From Xanthomonas sp. DAR 35659 (GTDB taxonomy: Bacteria > Pseudomonadota > Gammaproteobacteria > Xanthomonadales > Xanthomonadaceae), in assembly GCF_041242975.1 (NCBI RefSeq), contig NZ_CP162488.1:4640001-4704000 (forward strand): a DNA stretch of 64,000 nucleotides, written 5' to 3'. A program made the translations under genes and the position numbers. Below are positions 21,945-30,690 of the stretch, in pieces. The first letter of the stretch is position 1. Each line of letters starts with the position of its first letter. The notes beneath the pieces are model-generated. The model ran no database searches and was not told the origin of the DNA. It saw nothing but the letters and a program-made list of their open reading frames with translations.

Positions 21945-22703
21945 ATGCGTGTGTTCGTGCTGTTGATGTCGCTGGCGATGCCGCTGGTCGCCTGGTTCGC
22001 GCAGCGCGGCGCGTTCGGCCCGACCAACGGCGCGATCTCCGATCGCTACCCCACCCTGATCGTCGCGGCCGGCTACGCCTTCGCGATCTGGGGCGTGATC
22101 TTCCTGCTCGATGTGGCCTTCGGCCTGTGGCAGGCCTCGCCGCGGCGCCGGCGCGGCAGCGCGCTGGCGCGGGTGCGGCTGCCGGCGGCGCTGGGCTTCG
22201 GCCTCACCGCGCTGTGGATGCCGGTGTTCTCGCAACAACACTTCCTATTGGCGCTGGCGGTGATCTGGGCGGCGCTGGCCTGCCTGGCGCTGGCCGCGCT
22301 GCGCCTGTCGCGCGACCGGCATGCCGAGCCATGGCAGGCGCTGTGGGCGTGGTTGCCGCTGTCGCTGCATGCCGGCTGGCTGTCGCTGGCCGCGTTCCTG
22401 AACACCGCGCAGGTGATCGTCGCCTTCCGCTGGCTGTCCACCACGCACATGCTGCCGTGGAGCCTGGTGCTGTTCGCACTCGCCGCCGCCCTGCTGCTCG
22501 GCCTGAACCAGGCCATGCGCGGCAACCTGGCGTATGTGGCGGCGGCGGCATGGGCGCTGCTGGCGGTCTACGTCAAACAGGCCGGCAGCGGACTGGACGG
22601 GGCGCGCAGCGCCGCCTGGATCGCGCTGGCGCTGGCGGCGGTGCTGCTGGTGCAGACCGTGTGGCTGCGGCTGCGTGCGCCGGCGCCGCGCGCACTGCAT
22701 TGA
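21945..22703 (+). CDS. TspO/MBR-like membrane protein (tryptophan-rich sensory protein-like)
   Basis: The 252-residue protein has seven or so membrane helices and features of the TspO-like family seen in plants and bacteria: GYAFAIWGVIFLLDVAFGLW near the start, WLPLSLHAGWLSLAAFLN in the middle, and many Trp. TspO proteins bind porphyrins and may act in tetrapyrrole stress signalling; membership here is by pattern only. The ATG at 21945 is chosen because the protein then begins MRVFVLLMSL as a helix; ATGs further up give a charged non-membrane extension. It stands between divergent aceF and the convergent glycosylase gene. Confidence 0.7.
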   Translation: MRVFVLLMSLAMPLVAWFAQRGAFGPTNGAISDRYPTLIVAAGYAFAIWGVIFLLDVAFGLWQASPRRRRGSALARVRLPAALGFGLTALWMPVFSQQHFLLALAVIWAALACLALAALRLSRDRHAEPWQALWAWLPLSLHAGWLSLAAFLNTAQVIVAFRWLSTTHMLPWSLVLFALAAALLLGLNQAMRGNLAYVAAAAWALLAVYVKQAGSGLDGARSAAWIALALAAVLLVQTVWLRLRAPAPRALH

Positions 22704-22708
22704 CGCCG

Positions 22709-23254
22709 CTACGATGCCGGCGGGCGCGACGCCGGCATGAGCCAGGCCTGCAGCGGCGCCCATGCCGCCTGCAGCCGCGGCAGCGAACACGCGGCGTTGG
22801 CCGGACTGGTCGAGGGCAGCGCCAGCACCGTCAGCGGCGGCACGCGCGAGGGCAACTGCGGCTGCACGAAGCGCGCGAACGCCTGCGCCGCGGCGGCGCC
22901 GTTGCAGGCGATCGCGCGCAACCGCGGCAGGCGCGCGATGTAGTCGGGCAAGGGATTGGGCACTTCGCTGCCGCGCACGATCGCCGCATCCAGGCTGCCG
23001 CGGCGCCGGCACTGGCCGATCACGTCCCACAGGCCGACGCCGCAGGCCTGAATGGCCTGCAACCGCGCCGCGTAGTCCAACTGCGGATCCACGCCGCACA
23101 GCGCGCCCAGCAGCGGCCAGAAGCGATTGCGCGGATGCGCGTAGTAGCGCGCCTCTTGCAGGGACTGCGCACCGGGCATCGAGCCGAGGATCAGCACCCG
23201 GCAATCGTCGCGTATCTGCGCGGGCAGGCCATGCAGCACGTCCTGCATCGTCAC
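22709..23254 (-). CDS. DNA-deoxyinosine glycosylase (family 6 uracil-DNA glycosylase superfamily)
   Basis: The 181-residue protein has the UDG-superfamily fold signals of the HDG/family-6 type: motif 1 LILGSMPGAQSL, the RNRFWPLLGAL stretch, and the late LPSTSPANA motif. Family-6 enzymes remove hypoxanthine produced by adenine deamination rather than uracil, which fits the loss of the family-1 catalytic Asp. The gene lies convergent with the TspO-like gene, only five bases between their stop codons. Start is either ATG 23254 or ATG 23248. The protein is a base-excision repair enzyme in the cytoplasm. Confidence 0.83.
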   Translation of the reverse strand: MTMQDVLHGLPAQIRDDCRVLILGSMPGAQSLQEARYYAHPRNRFWPLLGALCGVDPQLDYAARLQAIQACGVGLWDVIGQCRRRGSLDAAIVRGSEVPNPLPDYIARLPRLRAIACNGAAAAQAFARFVQPQLPSRVPPLTVLALPSTSPANAACSLPRLQAAWAPLQAWLMPASRPPAS

Positions 23255-23436
23255 GACGCACGCACGCGGATGAATGTCGGCAACTCTTAAAACCTCGTTA
23301 TTTCGGGCCTCGGCGGCGCATGCCTGAACATGCGCTGCATTCGCTCGGCCGGGGTCGGCGTCGATTCATCTTCTCATCGATACGGTGTGCGCGCCCACTC
23401 CGGTGGCCCCACAAGAAAAGACTGAGGAGATTCCCC

Positions 23437-24066
23437 ATGCGGTCCATTCAAATGCTGAGCCTGGCTGTCGTTTCCGCCCTTGCGTTCGCGCCCGCCGCGT
23501 TCGCGCAGGATGGCGATACCGCATCCGGCAAGCGCTTTTCCGTCGTCGGCAGCGCGACCCTGCTCGACCCCCATTCCAAGCCGGCCAACGGCCTCGACGT
23601 CGACGGCGGCCCGGCGCCGACCATCAGCGCCAGCTGGCTGATCAACGACAACTGGGCGGTCGAACTGTGGGGCGCTGCCGACAAGTTCAACCACCGCGTC
23701 AAGGCCGACGGCATCGGCAAGGTCGGCACCGTCGAACAGCAGCCGATCGCGCTGAGCGGTCAGTACCACTTCGGCCAGGCGGACAACGTGTTCCGTCCGT
23801 TCGTCGGCGTCGGCTACTACGAGTCCAACTTCAGCAACGAGAAGCTCGACGGCCTGGGCAGCGACCAGCACATCGGTCTGGACACCGCCAAGGGCGCGAT
23901 GGGCACCGTCGGCGTGGACATGAACATCAACTCCACCTGGTTCGCCCGCGCCGACGCGCGCTACATGCACTCGCGTCCGGAGCTGAAGGTGGCCGGCGAA
24001 GGCACCGGCCAGGACCTGAAGCTGGATCCGTGGCTGGTCAGCTTCGGTATCGGCGCGCGCTTCTAA
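23437..24066 (+). CDS. OmpW family outer-membrane protein
   Basis: The 209-residue protein has a signal peptide (MRSIQMLSLAVVSALAFAPA, cut after AFA) and the OmpW eight-stranded barrel pattern: ASWLINDNWAVELWGAADKF, YHFGQADNVFRPFVGVGYY and the end VSFGIGARF. The final Phe is the barrel insertion signal. OmpW forms a small hydrophobic channel for poorly soluble molecules and is often stress responsive. The ATG at 23437 has a GAGGAG ribosome binding site eight bases before it. The gene is a single-gene transcript with a textbook terminator. Confidence 0.92.
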   Translation: MRSIQMLSLAVVSALAFAPAAFAQDGDTASGKRFSVVGSATLLDPHSKPANGLDVDGGPAPTISASWLINDNWAVELWGAADKFNHRVKADGIGKVGTVEQQPIALSGQYHFGQADNVFRPFVGVGYYESNFSNEKLDGLGSDQHIGLDTAKGAMGTVGVDMNINSTWFARADARYMHSRPELKVAGEGTGQDLKLDPWLVSFGIGARF

Positions 24067-24090
24067 GCGCATCTGCGACGCGACACACGC

Positions 24091-24120
24091 AAACGGGCCC
24101 GATCGGGCCCGTTTGTTTTT
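24091..24120 (+). terminator. Intrinsic terminator of the ompW gene
   Basis: A ten-base perfect stem (AAACGGGCCC with GGGCCCGTTT), a GATC loop and the tail GTTTTT lie 25 bases after the stop codon. The A-rich left arm makes it work on the opposite strand too, where it would end the membrane protein gene that finishes at 24146. Confidence 0.92.
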
Positions 24121-24145
24121 GCGTGCGCACCTCGTGGCGCGGCGC

Positions 24146-24709
24146 TCAGTGCGGCGAGCGGTCGTAGCCGCGATGGCGATCGAAGCGGCGTACGCGACGC
24201 CGCAGCAGCCACGCATAGGCGCAGGCGTAGCCGAGCAGCAAGGCGGCGGCGGCCAGCAGGCTGGCATGGCTCATCCATCCCTGCGCCGGCCAGGCCGCGT
24301 CCTGCGCCACGCTGCGCCAGCCCTGCACCACGCCGGCGCCGATCCGCGCCACCACCAGCGCCGTCATCGCCAGCACCAGCCACAGGTTCGGGGTGTAGAA
24401 CAGCCCCTGCGGCAGCGGCTCGAAGCGGCTCAAGGCGATGCCCAACGCCCCCAACGCCAGCCCCGCGATCCAGCCCAGGCAGGCGTACGCCGCGGCATTG
24501 GGCCACCAGTGCGCGGCGATCGCGGCGAAGCCGAGCAGCAGGACGCTGGACAGCAGCGCCGACCAGAACTGCACGCCGGCCAGCCAGGCCCGCGCCTGGC
24601 GCCGCGAGGTGCCGTAGCGGAAGCGCTGCAGCAACGACAGCGGCAGCAGCACAGCGGTCACCGCCAGCGCGATCACGATCGCCAGCGGGATGACGAGCAG
24701 CAACGGCAT
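24146..24709 (-). CDS. Inner-membrane protein, DUF1453/CcdC-like
   Basis: The 187-residue protein has five membrane helices and an Arg-rich C-terminal tail (RRRVRRFDRHRGYDRSPH). The arrangement, helix 1 starting at the N-terminus, LSLLQRFRYGTSRRQARAW on the cytoplasmic side and PNLWLVLAMTALVVARI later, resembles small DUF1453 membrane proteins; that link is tentative. It starts 12 bases after metQ on the same strand, so it may be the tail of the methionine-importer unit. Function unknown. Confidence 0.7.
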   Translation of the reverse strand: MPLLLVIPLAIVIALAVTAVLLPLSLLQRFRYGTSRRQARAWLAGVQFWSALLSSVLLLGFAAIAAHWWPNAAAYACLGWIAGLALGALGIALSRFEPLPQGLFYTPNLWLVLAMTALVVARIGAGVVQGWRSVAQDAAWPAQGWMSHASLLAAAALLLGYACAYAWLLRRRVRRFDRHRGYDRSPH

Positions 24710-24721
24710 CGGCGGCTCCGC

Positions 24722-25525
24722 TCAGAACGCCGGCAACACCGCGCCCTGATACTTGCGCTCGATGAAGGCCTTGACCTCCGGACTGGTCAGCGCCTTGGCC
24801 AGCTTCTGCACGCGCGGATCGTCCTTGTTGTCGGCGCGCGCCACCAGGAAGTTCACGTACGGCGAGTCCTTGCTCTCGATCGCCAGCGCGTCGCGGGTCG
24901 GGTTGAGCCCGGCATCCAGCGCGTAGTTGGTGTTGATCAGCGCCAGGTCGACCTGATCCAGCACCCGCGGCAGCATCGCCGAATCCAGTTCGCGGAACTT
25001 CAGCTGCTTGGGGTTGGCGACGATGTCGCGCTGGGTGGACAGCGCGTTGCTCGGATCCTTGAGCTTGATGACCCCGGCCTTGTCCAGCAGGATCAGCGCG
25101 CGGCTGTTGTTGCTGGGGTCGTTGGGGATCACCACGTCGGCGCCCTGCGGCAGCGCGTCCAGCGATTTGAAGCGGCGCGAGTAGGCGCCGAACGGCTCGA
25201 TGTGCACGCCGACCACGGTGACCAGGTTGCTCTTGCGATCGCGGTTGTAGGCGTCCAGGTACGGCTCGGTCTGGAAGTAGTTCACGTCGATCTGCTTCTG
25301 CACCACCTGGTCGTTGGGCTGCACGTAATCGTTGAACACGCGCACGTCCAGGGTCACGCCCTGTTTCTCCAGAAGCGGCTTGACCACCTCCAGGATCTCG
25401 GCATGCGGCACCGCGGTGGCGGCGACGCTCAGGCGCGCCGGATCGGCGCCGGAGGTGGACTTGCCGCAGGCGGCCAGGGCCAGCACGGCGGTGGCGAACA
25501 GCAGGCGAAGCGGGAGCTTGGTCAT
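24722..25525 (-). CDS. metQ: MetQ, methionine-binding lipoprotein
   Basis: The 267-residue protein begins with a lipoprotein signal (LLFATAVLALAACGKS; lipobox LAAC). The mature part has NlpA/MetQ features: VAATAVPHAEILEVVKPLL, VQKQIDVNYFQTEPYLDAYN and VVIPNDPSNNSRALILL. It captures D- and L-methionine in the periplasm for the MetNI transporter encoded upstream on the same strand. A REP hairpin separates it from metI, which may cut or stabilise the mRNA and allow different expression of the binding protein. ATG 25525 is the start of the signal peptide. Confidence 0.95.
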   Translation of the reverse strand: MTKLPLRLLFATAVLALAACGKSTSGADPARLSVAATAVPHAEILEVVKPLLEKQGVTLDVRVFNDYVQPNDQVVQKQIDVNYFQTEPYLDAYNRDRKSNLVTVVGVHIEPFGAYSRRFKSLDALPQGADVVIPNDPSNNSRALILLDKAGVIKLKDPSNALSTQRDIVANPKQLKFRELDSAMLPRVLDQVDLALINTNYALDAGLNPTRDALAIESKDSPYVNFLVARADNKDDPRVQKLAKALTSPEVKAFIERKYQGAVLPAF

Positions 25526-25629
25526 GGCAGGAAATCCGCGAACGTGGGGAAGAGGGGCAGCGGGCGGCGCTGCGGGCAAGCTAGCAGACCCGGCCGCGTC
25601 GTGCGGCGAAAGGCCCGCGAATCGCCTCC

Positions 25630-25697
25630 TGTAGGAGCGGCTTCAGCCGCGACCGCTTCACCGGGAAGGCCCGGTCGCGGCTGAAGCCGCTCCTACA
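25630..25697. repeat. REP palindrome pair between metI and metQ
   Basis: Forward and reverse arms (core GAGCGGCTTCAGCCGC) face each other across about 20 bases inside the met operon, 25 bases after the metI stop codon. A hairpin here could protect the upstream metNI mRNA or attenuate metQ. Confidence 0.93.
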
Positions 25698-25722
25698 GGA
25701 GAGCGCGGGAGGGCGCTGCGGC

Positions 25723-26418
25723 TCAGCGCCGGCTGTAGTAGGCGACCAGGCGGTCGCCGAGCATCTGCAGCGCCTGCACCAGCAGCAGCAGGATCACCAC
25801 CGTCACCAGCGCCACGTCGGCATGCGAGCGCTGGTAGCCGTCGCGGTAGGCCAGGTCGCCGAGGCCGCCGGAGCCGATCGCGCCGCCCATCGCGGTGAAG
25901 CCGATCAGGGCGATGGTGGTCACCGTGGCGCCGGCGATCAGGCCCGGCCGCGCCTCCGGCAGCAGCACCCGCGTCACCAGTTGCCAGGTGGTCGCGCCCA
26001 TCGCCAGGCTGGCCTCGACCACGCCGCGGTCCACTTCGCGCAGCGCGGTTTCCACCAGCCGCGCGTAGAACGGCGCCGCCCCCACCACCAGCGGCAGGAT
26101 CGCGCCGCGCACGCCCAGCGAGGTGCCCATCGCCCACAGCGTCAGCGGGATCATCGCGATCATCAGGATGATGAAGGGCACCGAGCGCAACACGTTGATG
26201 ACCAGCGCCAGGCCGCCGTAGAGCAGCGGCTTCTGGTGGGTCTGGCGGGGACCGGTGAGGAACAGCAGCACGCCCAGCGGCAGGCCGATCAGCAGGGTCA
26301 GCGGCAGCGAGCCGCCGAGCATCAGCAGCGTGTCCACGGTGGCGCGGCCGATCTCGCTCCACTTGCCGGCGTCGAGATTGCGGAAGAAGCCGCTGGCGGC
26401 GGTGGCGAAGGGCATCAT
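25723..26418 (-). CDS. metI: MetI, methionine ABC transporter permease
   Basis: The 231-residue permease has five or six membrane helices and the MetI coupling loop [22 protein letters not shown] that contacts the ATPase. It imports methionine with MetN and MetQ. The start ATG (26418, followed by a second ATG) overlaps the metN stop codon as ATGA, so translation is coupled. The conserved [20 protein letters not shown] segment is intact. Confidence 0.95.
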   Translation of the reverse strand: MMPFATAASGFFRNLDAGKWSEIGRATVDTLLMLGGSLPLTLLIGLPLGVLLFLTGPRQTHQKPLLYGGLALVINVLRSVPFIILMIAMIPLTLWAMGTSLGVRGAILPLVVGAAPFYARLVETALREVDRGVVEASLAMGATTWQLVTRVLLPEARPGLIAGATVTTIALIGFTAMGGAIGSGGLGDLAYRDGYQRSHADVALVTVVILLLLVQALQMLGDRLVAYYSRR

Positions 26419-27422
26419 CGGCGCAGTTCCTCCACGTGCACGCCGGCGGCGACGAAGGCGGCCTGGGCCGCGTCCAGGTCGCCGTCGACCAGGGCCACGG
26501 TCAACTGGCCGTACGGGGTGTCCTTGATCCGGTCGATGCGCCCGGACAGGATGTTGTAGTCCACCGCGGTCGCGCGCGCGATGCGCCCGAGCAGCGGCGC
26601 GTAGGTGTCGGTGCCGAGGAAGGTCAGGCGCAGGATGCGCCCGTCCACCGCGGTGAGGTCGCGGTGCAGCTCGCCCTCGTCCACGTGTTCGGCCTCGGAG
26701 ACGAAGCGCCTGGTGGTCGGATGCCGCGGATGCAGGAACACCTCGGTGACCGGCCCGCTCTCGACCAGGTGCCCGGCGTCGAGCACCGCCACGCGGTCGC
26801 AGACGCGGCGGATCACTTCCATCTCGTGGGTGATCAGCACGATGGTCAGCCCCAGCTCGCGGTTGATCTGCGCCAGCAGGCTCAGCACCGAGGCGGTGGT
26901 CTGCGGGTCCAGCGCGCTGGTGGCCTCGTCGCACAGCAGGATCCGCGGCCCGGTCGCCAGCGCGCGGGCGATGCCGACGCGCTGCTTCTGCCCGCCCGAC
27001 AACTGCGCCGGATACTTGCCGGCGTGCGCGGCCAGCCCGACCCGTTCCAGCAACTCGGCCACCCGCGCGTCGACCTGCGCGCGCGGCGTGCCGGCCAACT
27101 CCAGCGGGAAGGCGACATTGCCGGCGACCGTGCGCGAGGACAGCAGGTTGAAGTGCTGGAAGATCATGCCGATGCGCTGGCGCAGCGCGCGCAGGCCGGC
27201 GCGGTCCAGTGCGGTGACGTCCTCGCCGTCGATCCGCAGGCGTCCGCCGCTGGGCTCTTCGAGCCGGTTGATCAGCCGGATCAGGGTCGACTTGCCGGCG
27301 CCGGAATGGCCGATGATGCCGAACACCTCGCCGGCGCGGATGTCCAGGTCGAGCGGATGCAACGCCACGACCGCCTGGCCGGCAACGGAGTAGGACTTGT
27401 GCAGGTGCTCGAACTGGATCAA
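26415..27422 (-). CDS. metN: MetN, methionine ABC transporter ATPase
   Basis: The 335-residue ATPase has Walker [12 protein letters not shown]-loop, signature [16 protein letters not shown], Walker [13 protein letters not shown], and H-loop LITHE. The C-terminal NIL-type regulatory domain (about 265-335, with [17 protein letters not shown]) binds methionine and shuts the importer when the cell is replete. This tail is diagnostic for MetN. A DMT-family exporter gene ends 106 bases upstream on the same strand. Confidence 0.96.
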   Translation of the reverse strand: MIQFEHLHKSYSVAGQAVVALHPLDLDIRAGEVFGIIGHSGAGKSTLIRLINRLEEPSGGRLRIDGEDVTALDRAGLRALRQRIGMIFQHFNLLSSRTVAGNVAFPLELAGTPRAQVDARVAELLERVGLAAHAGKYPAQLSGGQKQRVGIARALATGPRILLCDEATSALDPQTTASVLSLLAQINRELGLTIVLITHEMEVIRRVCDRVAVLDAGHLVESGPVTEVFLHPRHPTTRRFVSEAEHVDEGELHRDLTAVDGRILRLTFLGTDTYAPLLGRIARATAVDYNILSGRIDRIKDTPYGQLTVALVDGDLDAAQAAFVAAGVHVEELRR

Positions 27423-27528
27423 CGCGCGGGGACCGGCAGCGGAAAGGGGGGCGCAAGCCTATCAGGCCGGGGTTGCGGCCGTTATTCCATTCGATTCTAA
27501 CGCCTGCGCCTGCGTGCGGCGGAGCCGG

Positions 27529-28425
27529 CTACGGGTGCGCCTGCGGCGGCGGCCGCACGGCGGCGCGGACCCGTTCGCGGTGCAGCAGGTACAGCCCGCT
27601 GGCGACGATGATCGCCGCGCCCACCCAGGTCCAGGCGTCGGGCAGCTTGCGCCACAGCAGCCAGTCCCAGGGGATCACCCAGATCAGGCCGCTGTACTCC
27701 AGGGGGGCGATCAGCGAGGCGTCGCCGCGGCGGAACGCCTGGGTCAGCGCCACCTGGCCCAGCGCCCCGGCCAGGCCCATGCCGGCGATCCAACCGGCGT
27801 CGGCCAGGCGCAGCGGGGTCCAGTCCGGCAACGCCAGCGCGCCGGCGCCCAGCGCCATGATCAGCAGGAACCACACCACCAGCGACTGCGGCGTGTCGGT
27901 GCGCGCCAGCAGGCTGACCAGCACAGAGGCGACCGCGTAGGCGATGGCCGCCAGCAGCACCATCAGCCCCGGCAGCGAGACGAACCCGTTCATGCCCGGG
28001 CGCAGCACCACCAGCACGCCGACCAGGCCGACGCCGATCGCCGCCCAGCGCCGCTGCCCGACGTATTCGCCGAGCAGCGGCACCGACAGCGCCGCCACCA
28101 GCAATGGCGCGACGAAGTAGATCGTGTACGCGGTGGACAGCGGCAGGCTGCGCAGCGCCCAGGCGAAGCAGCCGATCATGGCGATGCCGAGCACGCCGCG
28201 CAGCAGATGCAGGCCCCAGCGCACCGGCAGGATCGAGCGCGGGCCGGCGGTGACCAGCACCCACAGCAGCACGAACGGCAGCGAGGCGGCGCCGCGCAGC
28301 GTGGCGACCTGCAAGGCCGGGTAGTGCGCGGCCAGCATCTTCATCGCCGCATCCATCAGCGCGAAAAAGGCGACCGCCGCGACCATCCAGGCGGCGGCCG
28401 CGGTGTTGGAGCGTAACGTGGGCAT
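27529..28425 (-). CDS. DMT superfamily (EamA) transporter
   Basis: The 298-residue protein has ten membrane helices in two EamA repeats, with AFFALMDAAMKMLAAHYPALQ in the first and the LGQVALTQAFRRGDASLIAPLEYSGL segment, split here, in the second. Members export amino acids, nucleobases or drugs; the substrate here is unknown. It precedes metN on the same strand by 106 bases, so read-through into the met operon is possible. ATG 28425 gives MPTLRSNTAAAAWMV; the frame runs far upstream but that region overlaps the yajQ gene on the other strand. Confidence 0.88.
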   Translation of the reverse strand: MPTLRSNTAAAAWMVAAVAFFALMDAAMKMLAAHYPALQVATLRGAASLPFVLLWVLVTAGPRSILPVRWGLHLLRGVLGIAMIGCFAWALRSLPLSTAYTIYFVAPLLVAALSVPLLGEYVGQRRWAAIGVGLVGVLVVLRPGMNGFVSLPGLMVLLAAIAYAVASVLVSLLARTDTPQSLVVWFLLIMALGAGALALPDWTPLRLADAGWIAGMGLAGALGQVALTQAFRRGDASLIAPLEYSGLIWVIPWDWLLWRKLPDAWTWVGAAIIVASGLYLLHRERVRAAVRPPPQAHP

Positions 28426-28534
28426 CCACCGATTATCGCCGCGATCGCCCTCGCCCGCCCAGCGCCGCGGTCGCGCCGACAGCGCCGCCGTGGCGACATC
28501 GGTAGGATAGAGGGTCTTTCCCCGAGGAATTGCC

Positions 28535-29017
28535 ATGCCTTCCTTCGATGTCGTCTCCGAGATCGACAAGCACGAACTGACCAACGCGATCGACCAGGCG
28601 AACCGCGAACTGTCGACCCGCTTCGACTTCAAGGGCGTGGACGCCAGCTTCGCGCTCGACGAGCAGGTCATCACCCAGTCGGCGCCCAGCGATTTCCAGC
28701 TCAAGCAGATGACCGACATCCTGCGCGCGCGGCTGATCGCGCGCGGCATCGACGTGCGCTGCCTGGAGTTCGGCGACGTGGAGACCAACCTGGCCGGCGC
28801 GCGGCAGAAGGTCACCGTCAAGCAGGGGATCGAGCAGAAGCTGGGCAAGAAGATCGTCGCCACCATCAAGGACGCCAAGCTCAAGGTGGAAGCGCAGATC
28901 AACGGCGACAAGTTGCGCATCAGCGGCAAGAAGCGCGACGACCTGCAGGACGTGATCGCGCTGCTGAAGAAGAGCGATTTCGAACTGCCGCTGCAGTTCG
29001 ACAACTTCCGCGACTGA
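28535..29017 (+). CDS. YajQ family nucleotide-binding protein
   Basis: The 160-residue protein is full length and typical: MPSFDVVSEIDKHELTNAID at the start and the VTVKQGIEQKLGKKIVATIK core. YajQ proteins have two ferredoxin-like subdomains. The Xanthomonas campestris homologue binds cyclic di-GMP and acts with a transcription factor to control virulence genes, so a c-di-GMP effector role is likely here. It is divergent from the DMT transporter by 109 bases, and a DUF1415 gene follows by 60 bases. Confidence 0.93.
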   Translation: MPSFDVVSEIDKHELTNAIDQANRELSTRFDFKGVDASFALDEQVITQSAPSDFQLKQMTDILRARLIARGIDVRCLEFGDVETNLAGARQKVTVKQGIEQKLGKKIVATIKDAKLKVEAQINGDKLRISGKKRDDLQDVIALLKKSDFELPLQFDNFRD

Positions 29018-29077
29018 CCCCGCGCGGCGCCACCGCGTCGCCGATCGCCGCCCGCCCCCCCACCCGCTGGAACCGCC

Positions 29078-29638
29078 TTGAACGACCTCGCCCCCGCCGC
29101 CGATCCGATCGCCGCGACCCGCCTATGGCTGGAACGCGCGGTGATCGGCCTGAACCTGTGCCCCTTCGCCAAGGCGGTGCACGTCAAGCAGCAGATCCGC
29201 TACGTGCTCAGCGACGCGAGCACGCCCGAGGCGCTGCTCGAGCAGCTGGCCGAGGAACTGGTGCTGCTGCGCGACACCCCGGCCGAGCAGATCGACACCA
29301 CACTGATCGTGCACCCGGACGTGCTGCAGGACTTCCTGGACTACAACGACTTCCTCGACAACGCCGACGCCGCGGTCGAGGCGCTGGACCTACAGGGCAT
29401 CCTGCAGGTGGCCAGCTTCCATCCGCAGTACCAGTTCGCCGGCACCGCGCCGGACGACATCGGCAACTACAGCAACCGCGCGCCCTACCCCACCCTGCAC
29501 CTGCTGCGCGAGGACAGCGTGGAACGCGCGGTGGCGGCGTTCCCGGACGCGGACGTGATCGTGGAGCGCAATCTCCAGACCTTGGAGAAGCTGGGGCTGG
29601 AGGGCTGGCAGCGGGTCATCGAGGGGCGGGATGCGTGA
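29078..29638 (+). CDS. DUF1415 family protein
   Basis: The 186-residue protein fits DUF1415: ATRLWLERAVIGLNLCPFAK near the N-terminus with its conserved Cys, and HPQYQFAGTAPDDIGNYSNR in the middle. The function is unknown; conserved Cys, His and Asp residues suggest an enzyme or metal site. The start is the rare TTG at 29078, because no ATG or GTG fits before the conserved N-terminus. It probably follows yajQ in one transcript. Confidence 0.82.
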   Translation: MNDLAPAADPIAATRLWLERAVIGLNLCPFAKAVHVKQQIRYVLSDASTPEALLEQLAEELVLLRDTPAEQIDTTLIVHPDVLQDFLDYNDFLDNADAAVEALDLQGILQVASFHPQYQFAGTAPDDIGNYSNRAPYPTLHLLREDSVERAVAAFPDADVIVERNLQTLEKLGLEGWQRVIEGRDA

Positions 29639-29982
29639 TTGGGATTCGGCAGCGGAAAAGGCAGCACGCGCGGCCGTTGCCTTTGCCACTCCTCAGTCCT
29701 CGTCGCGCATCCCGCGTAGGAACGGCTTCAGCCGCGACCGGGCGTTACCGGCGATGCCCGGTCGCGGCTGAAGCCGCTCCTACAAAAACGCAGCACTTCA
29801 GTTCGATCTGCTCAGGCCTGCCATTCAAACGCGATCGTCCAGCGCAAGCCGCAGACGTGGCGGACAGTTGGGATTGGACGGCGGCAAGCGGACGTTCGAG
29901 GACAAAGGCCCCAGGATCGGACGGGGATCGGCGAAGGCACGCCTGCGGCCATACGCCTTTACTAATCCCCACTCCCGAATCC
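29639..29982. other. Intergenic region with REP pair and GGGAAT-type fragment
   Basis: Between convergent genes. A REP pair is listed separately. Near the right end (29968-29993) are CCCACTCCCGAATCCC-type units, the single arm of the GGGAATG repeat, ending seconds before the pseudouridine synthase stop codon. No gene is seen. Confidence 0.6.
29716..29784. repeat. REP palindrome pair
   Basis: A forward arm with one change (GAACGGCTTCAGCCGC) faces a perfect reverse arm. The pair lies 80 bases after the DUF1415 stop codon and can fold as a long hairpin. It is followed by a run of A. Confidence 0.9.
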
Positions 29983-30690
29983 CTAATCCCGGCCCTCAAA
30001 CAACTGCGCGACGTCCGCCGCCTCCAGCACCCGCCACTGGCCGGACGGCAGATCGCCCAGGCCGAAGCCGCCGATGCGACCGCGATGCAGCGCCACCACG
30101 TGGTTGCCGACGGCGGCGAACATGCGCCGTACCTGGTGGTAGCGGCCCTCGTGCAGGGCCACGCGCACCTGCCGCGGCCCCAGCGTTTCCAGTGCCACCG
30201 GCAGCAGCGGCGTGGTCTCGCCGTCGAGCAGCAGCGTGCCGCTGGCGAACTGCGCGGCTTCATCGCCGCGCAGGTCCTCGGCCAGGATCGCCTCGTAGAC
30301 CTTGGCCAGGCGCGCCTTCGGCGAGACGATGCGATGCAGCAGCGCGCCGTCGTCGGTCATCAGCAGCAACCCGCTGGTGTCGCGGTCCAGCCGCCCCACC
30401 GTGGACAGCAGCGGCGCGCGCAGGCGGAAGCGCGGCGGCAGCAGGTCGTAGACGATGCGTCCCGGATCCTTGGTCGAGCAGGTGTAGCCGGTCGGCTTGT
30501 GCAGCGCCAGGATCAGCCCGGGGGGCGGATCCAGCGCTTCGCCATCGACCCGGATCGCCGCGTGCGGCACCTGGTCGTCGGCGTACAGCACCTCGCCCTC
30601 GGCATCGGTGACGCGGCCTTCGCGGAACAGCAGCGCCACCTGCTTGCGGCTGCCGTAGCCCAGGTTGGCCAGATGCTTGACCAGTTTCAT
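29983..30690 (-). CDS. rsuA: RsuA-type ribosomal small-subunit pseudouridine synthase
   Basis: The 235-residue protein has an S4 RNA-binding domain (LVKHLANLGYGSRKQVALLF) followed by the RluB/RsuA catalytic domain with the active-site segment GRLDRDTSGLLLMTDDG. The length matches RsuA, which makes pseudouridine 516 in 16S rRNA; RluE-like enzymes lack the S4 domain. It overlaps the start of the adjacent methyltransferase gene by four bases, so two rRNA-modifying enzymes are translationally coupled. Confidence 0.88.
   Translation of the reverse strand: MKLVKHLANLGYGSRKQVALLFREGRVTDAEGEVLYADDQVPHAAIRVDGEALDPPPGLILALHKPTGYTCSTKDPGRIVYDLLPPRFRLRAPLLSTVGRLDRDTSGLLLMTDDGALLHRIVSPKARLAKVYEAILAEDLRGDEAAQFASGTLLLDGETTPLLPVALETLGPRQVRVALHEGRYHQVRRMFAAVGNHVVALHRGRIGGFGLGDLPSGQWRVLEAADVAQLFEGRD

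Noticed and set aside
25723..27456. A single 577-residue protein covering metN and metI
   Set aside because: The frame of metI is simply open through metN; the two normal proteins overlap by ATGA and each has full motifs, so this is not a fusion.
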